This document shows positions 10,906 through 22,614 of a stretch of DNA of 64,000 bases, piece after piece. The stretch's first letter is position 1. Every line of letters starts with the position of its first letter. Below the pieces are notes generated by a model. The model was not told where the DNA came from, searched no databases, and was given only the letters and a program-made list of their open reading frames with translations. The stretch comes from Micropterix aruncella (taxonomy: Eukaryota; Arthropoda; Insecta; Lepidoptera; Micropterigidae). The DNA lies in contig OX155971.1 of the NCBI GenBank assembly GCA_944548615.1, forward strand, positions 26,462,072 to 26,526,071. Reading direction: 5' to 3'. Position numbers and translations under genes: made by a program.

Positions 10906-11219
10906 CTAAAGGATTTTAAATGAAGAACCTATTAACCCAAACTAATGATGATTTCAACGCTTGTGACGATAGTAAATCCGTAATATTTATTATTTTATTT
11001 ATACTTTATCCTATTTTTATAGTTACATAAAATAAATTGCGTTCATTTTTTAATTAAAAAAAATACATATTATAAAAATCGCGAAAGGCCATTACTTGCC
11101 AGGGCACTAGGTATATATCACCCCACTAGGTATACTCCTGTGTTGAGGTGATGGATACGAAGTTCTGTGGTATTTGTTGAGCCTGTACGCCTTGCCTGCT
11201 GTTCTTCTTCCGTCTCATA

Positions 11220-11455
11220 AAAAAACAATACGTAATATAATTTAGCATAATATAATGTAAATAATATAATATCACATAACATAATACAATATAATATAAT
11301 ATCATATATTATACCATATAAAACAATGTATCATATTTATATATAATATAGTATAACATAATAAAATATAACATATTATAATCTGTATATCTGTATATCC
11401 ATAATTTACATCTGTATATCCTATAATTTGTGGTTAGAAATAACATATTTTAATA
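11220..11455. repeat. AT-rich low-complexity tract
   Basis: Degenerate iterations of ATAATATAA and ATATCATA fill this stretch. Nothing else is seen. Confidence 0.7.
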
Positions 11456-11865
11456 TTTATTTATTTATTTATTTATTTATAGTATTACACAAGTTCGTTT
11501 GTACAGTTTACCATATCATGTTGTATATATATATGAGACGTTAGCAAAAAACTGATTCTCGAGGAGATAGAGTAATGAATAAAAGTCGCCACTAGGCCAG
11601 GGCCTGTTCTAGGCAGACTTTATATATTATCATACTTTCGCATTCATCTCTAGTATAATTCGAGAGCCAATGAGACACCCGTCTCTTGAACTGGTTGTCG
11701 GTTATGTTTAAAATCTGTCCTGTATACGAGTTAAATATATTATAGAGTTTAGGTCCGAGATATGAGTAGTTATTTATTACATAAATATTTTTTTGTGTAC
11801 AAGTTAGTACTTGTATAACATAGTTTTGTGTGCCATTTACAGGCGGGTGTCTTGATAAAATATGT
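11456..11865 (-). pseudogene. LINE reverse-transcriptase C-terminus with 3' UTR (fragment)
   Basis: On the minus strand an open frame from about 11865 to the TAG at 11594-11592 encodes a typical LINE C-terminal region: an HPPVNG patch, NYSYLGPKLYNIF (the common GPKLYN motif), FKRRVSHWL and a short tail. The 3' UTR includes GCCTGTTCTAGG-like words also seen in the LINE at 28.5 kb and ends in a (TAAA)n tail (ATTTATTTATTT on +, about 11457-11480). The RT catalytic core and endonuclease are missing, as expected for a 5'-truncated copy. Confidence 0.75.
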
Positions 11866-12469
11866 TATCAATTGTAAAATGATTCAGACTCATTTGCGGC
11901 CACCGACACTCAATATAATCTATGGATATGGATAAATTACTCGTACGTTTAAGGCGACATATTACTAGTACCTGAGAAAAATATGTGAAATGGGTGGACC
12001 CGCGAAGAAATAGGCGGAGTCACTTTTCTAGGGTGTGACTATTAAAAATCTGGCGTTGATCAAGCGTCAGGCGACATCAAGGAAAATAAACAAATTTTCG
12101 AAGGGTTCGAATATTTTGCGTGGAATGACTGGCTTCCGAAAAGTTAATGCAGTACTTCGATTTAGCAGCTTGGATTTTACTACGAAACTTGAATTGCACT
12201 TATAGTTCCAAAAAAATACTAATATTCACTTATATTAAATATGGCGGCGTTCGTGGACAGTATGGCGGATCACTTTAGATGACACTCTAAATACGCAAAT
12301 ACGGTAGGTATCCTATCTCGAAATAAAATAATAATGAGAAACAAACGATTTTTCAAATCATATATTCTATTATTGACACAAAGGTTGGTAAACAGGTTTC
12401 AATAAGTGATAATTAGCAAATAGGTAATAAATAGTGCATTTTTAAGCGTTTCTGTTTTTCCGGTCAAAA

Positions 12470-12740
12470 TAAATCCCACCCGGTATATTTGTTTTGTGTT
12501 TTTGTTTTAATCTTTAAACTCAAATGCTGGAGTGGATGCGCGCCAATGACAGCTTTTGCCCCGGCTCGGAAAAAGATCCGGTGTTGGTGCCAAATGTAGC
12601 TAGTTTGCTTGGCGTCCCGTGCCACTGTGTCTCGCCGCTTGGTCACAAGTCCCACTCCCGACACGTCTACCGAGATTGCGTCATTTCCGGTGATGGCCAA
12701 AGTTTCCCTGGCACACTTCTTTTATCCGAAATCCCCGTTT
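12470..12740 (+). repeat. Family O repeat, copy 2
   Basis: Longer relative of 10735-10905, with a CTCAAATGCTGGAGTGGATGC word and a GCCCCGGCTCGGAAAAAG block. Overlapping open frames on the two strands (12524-12742 and 12464-12700) are contained in it and look incidental. Confidence 0.5.
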
Positions 12741-13364
12741 AAAAATTCGTGACGACTTCTTCGCACGAAATTCAAATTGTCCACTCGTTGTAAGGCGAAG
12801 TAATTTTTCTGTTCACTCATCTTTTGTCTACATATATCGTAGCGTTGTGCACACGCTTCAAAGTCTTTATTAAGCTTTTGCATTTTTTACCGTTATTTAA
12901 TTTTATAATTCAATTACTTTGTTAGATTTTGCATATTACAATTTGAGTTTTCAAGACTTTTAAAACCCCTTACTACTTTACCGTGATAATTTAACAACCA
13001 CAGTACTGAACCCTCAGCGCGCGAGTTATACTTGCAATTGAACGATTTTAATTTAAAGTGAATACGTCATAATAAAACAAATGTATAACGAAATCAGGGA
13101 AAATAGTTCGATTGATATCACATTGATATAATTAGGGAAAAGATATTAGGTATAATATGGGAGTCTTTTACAGATAAAAAGGGAAAAATTACTTTGTAGC
13201 TGAACCAACAGAAAAAGTTAGATGCAATTATTTCAAATATTTTCGTTTAAAACGACAAACCTATTAGTGTTATACCTATATTAGTGTTAGATACATACTA
13301 TCAATTTATTTTATTATTGTTATTACTAATAAAAATGTATACATAAAATACAATATTCCTAACA

Positions 13365-13450
13365 TTATAAATAGGATGGAAACGAATTTACCGCGTGAAA
13401 TTTTTAGCACCCAACGTTTTGGTGATGTTGCAGTCGCGCGCCGTTGTCTA
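13365..13450 (+). repeat. Single arm of foldback family F
   Basis: AACGAATTTACCGCGTGAAA through GTTGCAGTCGCGCGCCGTTG matches one arm of the hairpin at 2525-2687. The second arm is absent. Confidence 0.65.
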
Positions 13451-13619
13451 GGGTAGACTGAAAGAGCTGTCAATCCGTTGTTTCGCGGGTAGGCCGCATA
13501 GCGCTGCCGCCACTGCGTAGGTTATAACGGTGGTGGGGGGCCGGGCTCGGAGCGCGCGAATTTCGAAAATCCGTCTTGCACACAACACTCACTGTATCCT
13601 GTCTTGCGTTTCGGCGACG

Positions 13620-13905
13620 GAAACATTTTAAGAAGAGGGTTTCAAAGAGACAGGGAAATACTTTAGAGCGGAGTATAAAATAAACGGTTGTCACTTATAC
13701 AGCATAAATGTACCAATCTAGCATAAAGCGGCCTAATCTAAGACCGGACGAAATGTTTTCAAGCTAATTCAGATTATTTAATGTGCGGCAGATAGTTTTA
13801 AGCTTAAAAATATGCGATCGTTCATTTTACATTCCGCCCTAAAGCACTACTCCATCTCGTTCCCAAGAACTATTTTCCGATATTAGTTTAAGAAGAAACG
13901 CAATC
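13620..13905. mobile_element. MITE family G, decayed copy
   Basis: The right end (CATTTTACATTCCGCC, CATCTCGTTC, GAAACGCAATCGA) matches the 6733-7056 element, and the left part carries the reverse-complement words (GAGACAGGGAAATAC, GGAGTATAAAATAAACGG). The central block shares ACCGGACGAAATGTTTTCAA, in inverted sense, with the copy at 33.6 kb. Confidence 0.6.
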
Positions 13906-14199
13906 GATTACACAGACTACGTAAACCCCAAGCATACACTACTGTATTATTAATATATTATATTAATTTGTAAAGCCCACATATTTACAATAAATTGCGG
14001 CTTCTACTGTAAGTGCAGAGGGCCCTTACCACTAATTGCCGAATTTGGCTGGAACTAAAATAGAGCCTCGAGTTATTCAAACAAACCGCCGTCGCGTCAA
14101 AATAAACCTATCGATCTTCCTCGACAATTCGAATGTAATAATAGCGTCATAACGAATAAAAACGTAAAATTTGTATTAATTACCCGGCTCACCAACCGA

Positions 14200-14775
14200 C
14201 CAGATGGGAAAGTCTTGCGTAGGCGCATATTTTTTCTCCGAAATATCGGAAACATCAACTTTAAGCCCCCTTGAGACTATTAGGACTATTTTCAGGTTTA
14301 AATATGTTCGTATGTCTGCCTGTGTATCTGTATTCCACCAAGATAGCGCCCAAACACTTAATCCGATTGAGGTGAAATTTGATATGCAGACATCATTTGA
14401 TCACGGCAAGACATAAAATTAGTAGTAGCAGTAGTAAACGCAGTGGGAGTAAAGTTGATGTTACCTGGATCTATAAGATCTTATGTAACTAACTTACTTT
14501 GTGGCTGGGTCAGTGGTCTGCTAGTAGCCCTGTACTGCTTACCAATCCATGCAGAACACTGACCTTCAAGTTGGGCGATTGCTGGATTCGAGAAAGGCTC
14601 GTCCTAGTAAACTGTCTTTTCGCCACCGCCAGGCTCCGCCTAACCGGGTTCATCTGCCGGCCAAAAGAGGGCGCTCATTGGTTTTGTATATGAAATGAAT
14701 ATTCAGATGAATCAGTACTTAGCTATTTGTCGGGAAAGTCTTGAGGTGACACAACCGATTTATTTTATATATTAT
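14200..14775 (+). repeat. Family Q repeat, copy 1
   Basis: It aligns in order with 39600-40112: AAGATAGCGCCCAAACAC, ATCCGATTGAGGTGAAATTTG, CGGGTTCATCTGCCGGCC, GAGGGCGCTCAT, then the terminus GGGAAAGTCTTGAGGTGACA. The distinctive terminus, ending in CACAACCGATT, recurs alone and reversed at 21705 and 22105, and forward at 24782. Non-coding and unclassified. Confidence 0.65.
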
Positions 14776-15044
14776 AAAAATGCCGGCTATACGAGCAAGG
14801 GCAAAGCAAACGACTACTGTTTAGTGGAATAAAAAACGATTCTTTTTAATACTGCGTATTGCTAAAATTAGGTTCAAGTCTGGGAAGATTCACACATCTT
14901 TCGTACACATGGTCCACAAACATTTCTTCCACTTTCCAAGTCCTTTTTTTGAATAGGTTAAGTCAGAAAATATTTTTTCACCTCTCGGAGACCAACACCA
15001 ATTCTGTGTTTCGGGTTCCAATTTACAGGATATGTACAACTAGG

Positions 15045-15720
15045 ATTATAAACTACGACGGGCGAACCCGTCACCTCAGAAAGTTTTGACGATAGTGATC
15101 GTTCTATCTTTCATGAGGTAAGGCTAAGCTAACATGACCGTCAGAGGCCAACGCCTTACAGCGAGGCACCGGGAAAGGTACACAGCCGGCAGCCTCGTCC
15201 CCTGTCCACCAGTTTCGGAAGGATATCTCTGTCTGGAATTCCGACATTCCGACTGGTCACGGATCCGAAGTCGCTTGCGTGACCTATTCAACCTGACGTA
15301 AATTCAGCGGTGGTTTAGTTTGAATCTATCGCGGACCAATGGTATCTTTTGTCCGGCTCTGAATTCGGCATCAGGTTGCTAATTTGGTAATTTCAAGAGT
15401 AGTTGACGACAGGCCAACATCCACCCCCGCTGCTTAGGAGACAGTATATTATCCATGGTCTCCATATTCATTCAGCAATTAGTCAGAGTTCACAAACGAT
15501 TGGCAACCCCGAACAGTGCGCAAACCATCCAGTACCGCCAGGAGGTAATCTCCCAGGAGACACAGATCCACCAGCCGTGAGGCCTGAAACGCGAGAGCCT
15601 TACCCGGGGTAGCCTTCCACACGAGGAGGCTTCTGAATATGAGTTGAATCGTGAGTTGGACCGATCCGAAAGCACAGTGGATCTTATGGCCTAAGCTGCA
15701 CGAAACCATTCGTTACCACA
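15045..15720 (+). repeat. Repeat family A, copy 3 (near full length)
   Basis: Starts AACTACGACGGGCGAACCCG and runs through CGTTCTATC, GCCAACGCCTTACAGCGAGG, TATCGCGGACCAATGG, CCACCCCCGCTGC and CAGTGCGCAAACC to about 15720, in the same order as the copy at 19.2 kb. About 675 bases; no supported coding frame. Confidence 0.75.
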
Positions 15721-16119
15721 GGATATATACAGTAGTGCACTGGTTATCAAATTTTCAACTTACCATTTGTAGCACATCTCAAAAATAGCTATTGCAAATA
15801 TTATTTTTAAACGTGCCATATGATTTAATACAAAGGATATGCCCCATATTCTATTTCTGAGTTCAAAATAAAAGGCTTCAATGAGAGCAATTGAAACCAA
15901 TACTTAATCATATTTAGAAGTATTGTACATCGTATGGCATATCATCAAGTATCAAGTATGGCGTATCATCGTATGGGCGTATATATCGAGGTCGTATTAA
16001 TTAGTTAAATACGAGTATACATGCTAAGAAACGATACAACAATTGTGTCTCAGAGGGTAATAATTTAGGAGTTATTTGGGCGGAACAATGTATACGTCTT
16101 CGTTATCATTCATCTTATT

Positions 16120-16192
16120 ATCGCTATTATTATCGTCACCTATTATTGTCTATATTGTCGTTATTATTATCTTATTATCGTCATTGTTATTA
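16120..16192. repeat. Degenerate ATT/TCG microsatellite
   Basis: Iterated TTATTATCG and TCATTATTAT words just upstream of the GPCR exon. The tract lies in the preceding intron. Confidence 0.6.
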
Positions 16193-16300
16193 TACTGATA
16201 CCAGTATATTTCGGTCTAATTTGAAAGTCAGCTCACGTCATAATGCACTAATTTCGATTCCGCTTCACAACAATGAAATGATTGAATTCTTTGTCCACAG

Positions 16301-16496
16301 GTATGAAGCTGGCAGAAACACAGATGGGGAATGCCGCTACAATCAGAATCCGGGATACGTGGTCTTTTCAGCGATGGGATCGTTCTTCATACCGATGGTA
16401 GTCATGATGTACGTCTACCTCAGGATATCCTGCGTCATTGCCAGAAGGCACCAGCAACTAGCAACTGCAGCAGCCAAGAGTACACGAGTAGATGCT
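16301..16496 (+). CDS. Biogenic-amine GPCR, internal exon (end of ECL2, TM5, start of ICL3)
   Basis: This exon encodes about 65 residues of a class A amine receptor. It starts with the last base of a split codon after an acceptor (TTTGTCCACAG, ending 16300) and ends in phase 0 at GATGCT before a donor GTAAGT at 16497. The peptide has the second extracellular loop with its conserved Cys (DGECRYNQ), then TM5 with FSAMGSFFIPM, whose Ser and Pro are typical of amine-binding receptors, then VYLRISCVIARR leading into intracellular loop 3. The wording is closest, in my judgement, to invertebrate type-2 tyramine or alpha-adrenergic-like octopamine receptors. Such receptors sit in the neuronal plasma membrane and couple to G proteins. 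Upstream exons for TM1-TM4 are not seen here. The open frame starting at 16146 continues through the acceptor only by chance. Confidence 0.88.
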
Positions 16497-16599
16497 GTAA
16501 GTATACTAACTAACTTTTACGACACTCGAAGCAAAGCCAACTTAGCCCTCCCCAAATTCCCTTTGACTATAATCCAAAAGCCATTTGTATATATTTTTT

Positions 16600-17214
16600 T
16601 CTTGATTCTTTATTCTTTATTGAGAAATCACACAGTATTACAGTAACAATATTTTTAAAAATATACAGGTTTACAACAAATAAAACCGGTTACAGTTTTC
16701 AATAAAATTACATAAATTAAGCTTAAAAAAAACTACTTAATAAAACTAATGTACCTTCAAATTCAGTACCTACTACACAAGAGTCTAGTATTAAGGGTGT
16801 GTGTGAATATATTTGTGGGAGTATGTTGAGGGTGTGGGTGTGGAGTGTGAGCGTGTATGATATTAGTAATGGCGCATATAAAATGTAATAATAACAGTAA
16901 TAATCAATAAAAATAGCAAATACGAGTCAGTTTATTGTATCGGTTAGGGTTTGATTTACGGAGTATTTACGGAGTATTTGGACATTAAACCTTTTAACAA
17001 CCTTCCAAAGCCAACAGGATATTTAGAACCAAAAAAGATCGAATAATAGAGTTAAACACTGTCATCACACAATATGCTATTTATAAGGTATAAGACCTCG
17101 AAAAAATATTACAATATCTTTAATATACATGGTTATTATGAATAATAGTCAAAATTTTAATTTAAAAAAACGACTCCATTTTTATTAAATAAGTGCAGCC
17201 ATGTTATTGGGATA
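16600..17214. other. Intronic AT-rich stretch
   Basis: It contains a GT-rich tract (about 16796-16858, GTGTGTGTGAATAT...GGGTGTGGAGTGTGAGCG) and otherwise nothing I can assign. Confidence 0.5.
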
Positions 17215-17218
17215 CATA

Positions 17219-18012
17219 GAACGGGCTATTATAATTGAATGCGTATACAAAATTTTGTGTCCGTTGTGCTGTTGACCGTTGAGGAGTTCCCTCATTGGAA
17301 GCCAACCCTGGGTGCCGCAGTCCTGTATTGGTAAAACTTAGAACGGGCTGTCGTAATTGAATGCATATTTACAAAATTTCGTGTCTGCGCTGTTGACCGT
17401 TAAGGAGTCCCCTTGTCGGGAGCCAACCCTGGGTGCAGCCGCCATGTCATGGTGAAACTTAGAACCGGCTATCATAACTGAATGAGTATACAAAATTTCG
17501 TGTCCGTGCTGTTGACCGTTGAGAAGTCCCCTCGTCGGGAGCCCACCTAGGGTGTAGAATTAGGTCATGCTTAACATTAAAAAAATGCATTGTCATCGGA
17601 ATTGAACCAACATGTATATTTCCAACTGCATATGATAATATTTGAGGAGTTCCCTCAATTCCTCATAGATCCCATCATCATAACAAGATTTTGATAATAA
17701 TAAGACCAATCTGTAAGTATATCCTTTCAAATTTCAAAGTTTCTTAGATACTGTATATTTTTAAAAATTAATATATGTATGTAACGTAAAGATTAAAGTA
17801 GTAATGACACTTACTACTTAAAACAGAAATATTTTGACACGTCCAAGAGCCGTTTTTAGCCCCCAATTGGACACGACGTAAATGTAATGTAATGTAATGT
17901 AAAAATAAAAATTCCAAATCGGTTCATAAATGACAGAGTTCTGAGGTATTAAAAAAAAAGGAGATACAACCGAATTGATAACCCCCTCCTTTTTTTGTAA
18001 TCGGTTAAAAAT
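17219..18012 (+). repeat. Family C: three ~121-base monomers plus unique tail
   Basis: Monomers begin at 17219, 17341 and 17462, each reading GAACGGGCT or GAACCGGCT, then AATTGAATGC or a variant, TTGACCGTTGAG and GCCAACCCTGGG. A tail follows (ATCGGAATTGAACCAACATG) and ends CCTCCTTTTTTTGTAATCGG TTAAAAATAA, matching 35200-35720. Compared with that copy, about 170 extra bases (17735-17905) are present here. The element type is not known to me; variable monomer number plus a constant tail suggests a non-autonomous transposon with internal tandem repeats. Confidence 0.7.
17735..17905 (+). mobile_element. Short insertion with (AATGT)n tail
   Basis: The block is absent from the 35-kb family C copy and ends in four tandem AATGT units followed by AAAAATAAAA. 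The tail suggests a heavily 5'-truncated non-LTR element. No coding sequence. Confidence 0.4.
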
Positions 18013-19222
18013 AATATTATCTCTCTAAAATACCTCTGCAACTACGTATAAACGTACCAATATAGGTAATAGTTTAAATAACGAATCCCTCTAAACGGAT
18101 TATTCTCATGTTAAAACATACAAGGTAAACCTCGTAGGAAAAATTTGATAATGTTTTATTTTTCATTATAATTACCGTCCGTAATTACATTATACGTAAT
18201 TACGGATTACTTTCCGTAATTACATTACCAGTGTTTACTGTATGCTAGACAGCACCTCGCAGAACTGCAATTAATGCAGACATTCACTTGTATCATACCC
18301 GCTCGGTAGCTCCCTTTCATGCTTACCCCGAATACGACTGGCAAAAGTACAGAAAAGCTACTTGTACCATAGCATTAAATTCTATAATCTACTCCTTACA
18401 AATTTTAAACAGCTGGATGACAAAAAAACAAAAAAAAACATCAAGGAGATGCTGATAGGCCACTTTTTCTATAATCTGGCCGAATTTGAGAGCCATGATT
18501 TTTCAAATATTGTGCCCATTTAAATTAATTAAAAAAGTAGAGCCTTATTGTCTGATTATTTTATATGGTCCTATATTTGTACTTTTCGTTTAAAATGCAT
18601 GGCGTAGCTTTAATTTCATTATTTAACATTTTACTGACAATTTGTGAATATTACGTTGAATAATTTGACTACGTATCTTTTCGAATTACTATTTAAATTT
18701 ACTTCAAATATTAGGCTTCTATTTTGATTATTTATATTTATTGTTTGTTTATTTTAATTATTTATATTTATTACATCATACGTAATTATATTATAATTAA
18801 TGACATATGTCATTTTTAGGCATATATCTTTTATTTGGTCTGATATCGGAACTAGTATTACTATTACTTTATTGTTTATTTATTGCATTGGTTTTAGGTA
18901 CATAATTGATTTCCCTTTCAATTTTGCTTATTATTTATTTTATTTATATTTTTTATGATTTGTGTTTTAAACGTTTTATATTATGACATATTTAAGTGTA
19001 TTTGAAATTTTTCATGAATAAAACAATATTCACTACTGTCTATGACATAAACTGCGTCATTCATTTTTTTAATTATTTATAGGAAAAAAAAAAACAAAAC
19101 AGCATTAATACATCAGGTATATCACTAGAACCAGGTCTGGTTTGACTGTGATATAAAAGAAAGCCTCTACACTTAGAATAAGTATCGAGTTTAAAATAAA
19201 AAATAATTACCATCATATTGAG
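18013..19222. other. AT-rich intronic DNA
   Basis: Nothing assignable. Note near 18175-18232 repeated CCGTAATTACATTA words in both orientations (a short palindrome-rich patch) and near 18725-18790 a TTATTTATATTTATT run. Confidence 0.5.
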
Positions 19223-19855
19223 TTGTCAACTACAACGGGCGAGCCCGTCACAACAGGACGTTTTAACGATTAGTCGTTCTATCGACCTGCAGTGAGCGTA
19301 GAAGACTTTGGACATAACAAATCCGACGTCTAGCTACGCCACAACCCGTAAGAGACCAACTCCTTACCGCGAATAAGCCAGGAATGACTTCCCGGCGGCT
19401 TGAGAAACTCGCGCCCTTACTTCCAATTGTGACCAGATTCCAATTCTCCGGTCTCTCGATTGGTTCCGAGTTCGAGGTCGCTTGCGCGGGCCTGTGCCTT
19501 ACGAAGCGGTGAAACGGAGTATACCGAATCTATCGCGGACCAAGGCGTCCTTTACCAGGCTCTGAACCGGGATCGTATGGCCAATGGTCATTTCAAGAGC
19601 AGTCGCCGTAAGGTACGCAACCACCCCCGCTGTATAGGAAACAATACAGTTCCCAGACTCCCCCGACTGTTAGTCGGAGAGCACAATCGATTGGCTTGCG
19701 CCGCACGGTGCGCAGACCGTCCAGGAGCGCCAGAGGTTTGATTCCCAGGGGAAACTGGTTGACCCAGAGTCCTACCCAGGCTCGCAACCCGTGCGTGGAG
19801 GCCGTCGGATGGGTGTTGACCCGTGAGTGTGACCGACTCTGAACATCAAATTCAT
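19223..19855 (+). repeat. Repeat family A, copy 4 (reference copy)
   Basis: It starts TTGTCAACTACAACGGGCGA, continues with the GGGCGAGCCC hairpin, AACGATTAGTCGTTCTATCG, GTCTCTCGATTGG and ACCGAATCTATCGCGGACC, and ends CGGATGGGTGTTGACCCGTG AGTG. It is uninterrupted and so serves to define the insertion in copy 1. Open frames in it (19460-19741 on +, 19593-19787 on -) overlap each other and are not conserved in the other copies. Confidence 0.75.
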
Positions 19856-20369
19856 TAAATTAAATTACTTAGATAATAATATTTTATAACTACCCGCAAT
19901 TTACACATTACTTACTCGGATTACTTTTCGCCCGCACCTGTTGCTATCACGGCTGGCCAAATCACGTACATACAGCTTGATCCTTATTTTAGTATTTTTA
20001 TTTCTATCTATTTTATTCTCGTGTCTTTCTGTTTTATTTGTTTTAAATTTATAATTTTGATAAGAAATGATTTTTGAATTTCGATATTATGTTATTTATT
20101 AGTTCAGGAATCATATATTCTGTCCTGCGTCTACCATAGCTTTTCGTGGTTTTTTATTAGATGTAATTTTATTATCTGTTACACTTCGAACTTTAGGTCC
20201 CTTTTCCCGGGTTATTTTTATTTGTATTTCTTTCCGAAATAATTGTTCGACGAGTAGAGCATATAGAAGTGAGAAAGAATATGTTATAGTTCATTTTTAT
20301 TACACATAATTTTGTTTTTCATTAATCACCTTTCAGTTTGATCGACTTTTTATTTAAAATTGCCCGTCA

Positions 20370-20700
20370 AAACAAATCTTCATAGAGAACTCTTGAAATT
20401 CCTGAACCGCGGCGACTACTGCTTCATCATCTTCATGTTTTGGCCTCTCAGATATTCCCTCAACCTTGTAAATAGATAGAAATCACTAGGAAGCAAGCTC
20501 TAGCGAATATGGAGAATGCTTAATTATTTGAAAGCCAGCATCTTTAAGGACGGCCATTTCAACTGCGGACTTGTTATTATGCGCCGGGGCGTTATCTCGG
20601 TGAAACAGAACAACTTTCGTGAGCTTCCAACTCTCCGAGAAAATGTATAGCTTATTATGGTGATAACGGTCGCCGCCTTTTCGCAGCCATACAAGAAGTT
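20370..20700 (-). pseudogene. mariner-type transposase remnant
   Basis: On the minus strand a frame reads VVLFHRDNAPAHNNKSAVEM and then KDAGFQIIKHSPYS. The HxDNAPAH motif carries the second catalytic Asp of mariner DD34D transposases. After a frameshift the typical PSDFYLF follows, holding the third Asp, then LREYLRGQ. In-frame stops and the shift show it is dead. The first catalytic Asp region and both inverted termini were not recognised. It lies in the GPCR intron, immediately left of a LINE. Confidence 0.8.
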
Positions 20701-20861
20701 GGACTTTAAATTTATATTGAATTATATACTTCTTTCCCTTGATTAATACTGCTCTTGATGTTATATATTAACCCTCCAATCGCAGGCGATTTTCCTATTT
20801 TTTCATACAAATTCACGGGTAGATTTCAGTACTTATTATAAATGTTTGCGTTTCTATATCA

Positions 20862-21680
20862 TTGAACAGGTATATAGAAAAATCAAGGTATTTAAAAAAG
20901 GTATATAATAAATGTGACATTGACTCTGAACTGAACGGGAGGATAGGAGCTGCTTCTGCAGCTTTCGGTAAACTCCGAAGCAAAGTCTTCAGCTCACACG
21001 ACATCAAGCTGGGAACAAAAGTGTCTGTCTACATGGCGATCGTCCTCCCAAACCTCCTCTACTCTTCAGAGACATGGTGCCCATACCGAAAGCACATTCG
21101 CGTTCTTGACAAATTCCACCTTCGATGCCTACGCGACTTAATAAACATCAAGTGGTCGGACCGTATGAGCAACGCGGAAAATCTTCAACGTGCTAAAGTC
21201 AGCGAAATAGAAGCATACATGATGCGACGACAGCTGAGATGGTGCGGACATGGCTCCCGTATGCCTGATGTGAGAGTGGCAAAGCGTATCTTTTACTTTG
21301 AACTAAAGAACGGCAAGCGAAAACAAGGCGGCCAGCTACTCAGATACAAGGATTCTCAGAAGAGGCATATGAAAAGGTGCAACATTGAGCCCTCTCAGTG
21401 GGAGAGTAAAGCGAAAGATCGCCCAGGATGGAGACTGCTAGTACAGGGCAATGTAGATGATTTTGAAAAGAAGAGGCTGCTCGACTTAGATGCCAAGCGC
21501 GACGAGCTAAAGGCCCTACCACCGGCGGCCATAAAGTATAATTACGTCGATGGTGTCTTGACTTGCGCCAAATGTGCACGCACATTCAAAGCCAAGATCG
21601 GCTACATCAGTCACCTGAGGGCACACCAGCAAAACCCCCAACAATAACTTTCTTACAATGCAGTCGCTATGGCCGAACAC
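20862..21680 (+). pseudogene. 5'-truncated LINE: RT C-terminal region with C2H2 finger
   Basis: An open frame of about 261 codons ending at 21647 encodes the post-catalytic part of a non-LTR reverse transcriptase: [20 protein letters not shown], then a LLYSSETW block, a [14 protein letters not shown] block and [17 protein letters not shown]. At the extreme C-terminus lies a C-x2-C-x12-H-x3-H zinc finger (CAKC...SHLRAH). This order is familiar from widespread animal LINE proteins with a nucleic-acid-binding finger at the end. The RT palm (YADD) and endonuclease are missing, so the copy cannot move itself. The frame is unusually well preserved for a fragment. The 3' end carries an ATATATA-rich tail at about 21690-21708. 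I am unsure of the clade (RTE-like or I-like). Confidence 0.8.
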
Positions 21681-21704
21681 GGCTAGAAGGATATATATAA
21701 TATA

Positions 21705-21850
21705 TATAAAAAATCGGTTGTGTCACATCAAAACTCTCCCGGGAAAGACAACCTTCCTGGCCCATTCCCCGCCAACACCCCCCCCCCCCCCCCCCTCCCC
21801 TCCCCCACACCCCTGCGCCAACCCAACCTCCCCCGCGTTAGTATGGTAAC
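21705..21850 (-). repeat. Family Q terminus (reverse) with poly-C tract
   Basis: AAATCGGTTGTGTCACATC is the reverse of the family Q end. Downstream lies a C-homopolymer and C-rich run (about 21778-21812). Pro-rich frames read through it are artefacts of the C-run. Confidence 0.55.
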
Positions 21851-22179
21851 AACTGACGATCGACGTCGATTGATTTATTCTACCGTTGATCGATGCAATA
21901 CATCGATGACCTATCGATTGGTGTGGTGGCAACCTAACTTGTGAACTAGAAAATACCGATCGTCTATGTTGACGGGGAAGTAGCGTCTCCCGATGCAAAC
22001 ATTACCCAGAAATGATATGGAACGCTATAATAGCGTGCCCCGCGATTTCGCACGGAAGGACCTAAATTCGTACGTGTGCGTCGACCGCGGTTGGAGGGTT
22101 AAAAGAAGTTGGTTGTGTCACCCCAAGTCTTTCCCGGCAAGACTTCCTAGAATCACAGTAACTGTCATAGTATGTTAGG

Positions 22180-22525
22180 ATTCGTCACTAACATAGTATG
22201 TTGGGATTCGTACTTCGAACTTCAAAACATTTTTCAGTTAAACATTATCTCTTACTCTTGTACTACGCTTTCGTCCGCGGTCACGTCGAATTATGCTTCT
22301 CAAATGTGGTCTTCTAGCGATAATGTTCACGTAAAGAGAATTGAAAGTATTCAAAATGTGTTTTTGAAACATTTAAATTATCGCTCCTTCTTGTCCTTTC
22401 CCAATTACAACGAATCAGCTACCTTTAATGCGCTTCAATACTTACAATCAAGAAGAAAATGCGCAGACGTGGTGTTTTTCCATAAATTATTGGCAGGTTA
22501 CATTGATTGTTCTGATCTTCTTTGA
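22180..22525 (+). pseudogene. Jockey-like LINE RT C-terminal scrap
   Basis: The frame ending at TGA 22525 contains NYASQMWSSS, KRIESIQNVFLKHLNYR and ending words FHKLLAGYIDCSDLL. These match, motif by motif, the C-terminal part of the ORF2 at 57704-59992 (EYASQVWNPS, TRIEGIQKRFLRYLQFR, LLNIANGKVDCPELL). Only this part remains; the upstream 20 or so codons look unrelated. Confidence 0.75.
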
Positions 22526-22614
22526 ATAATATCTTTCCGTGTACCATCGCGACTCACTCGCCAAAAATAGTTCTTCCACCTTCCGCAGGTGAGCACTAAT
22601 TATGCACAAAACTG

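Noticed and set aside
16146..16300. Extension of the receptor frame upstream to an ATG
   Set aside because: The 51 extra codons are AT-rich and unlike a GPCR, and a good acceptor (TTTGTCCACAG) lies at the start of the conserved part.
21658..21998. Pro-rich and Gly-rich open frames
   Set aside because: They result from reading a poly-C tract on the two strands.
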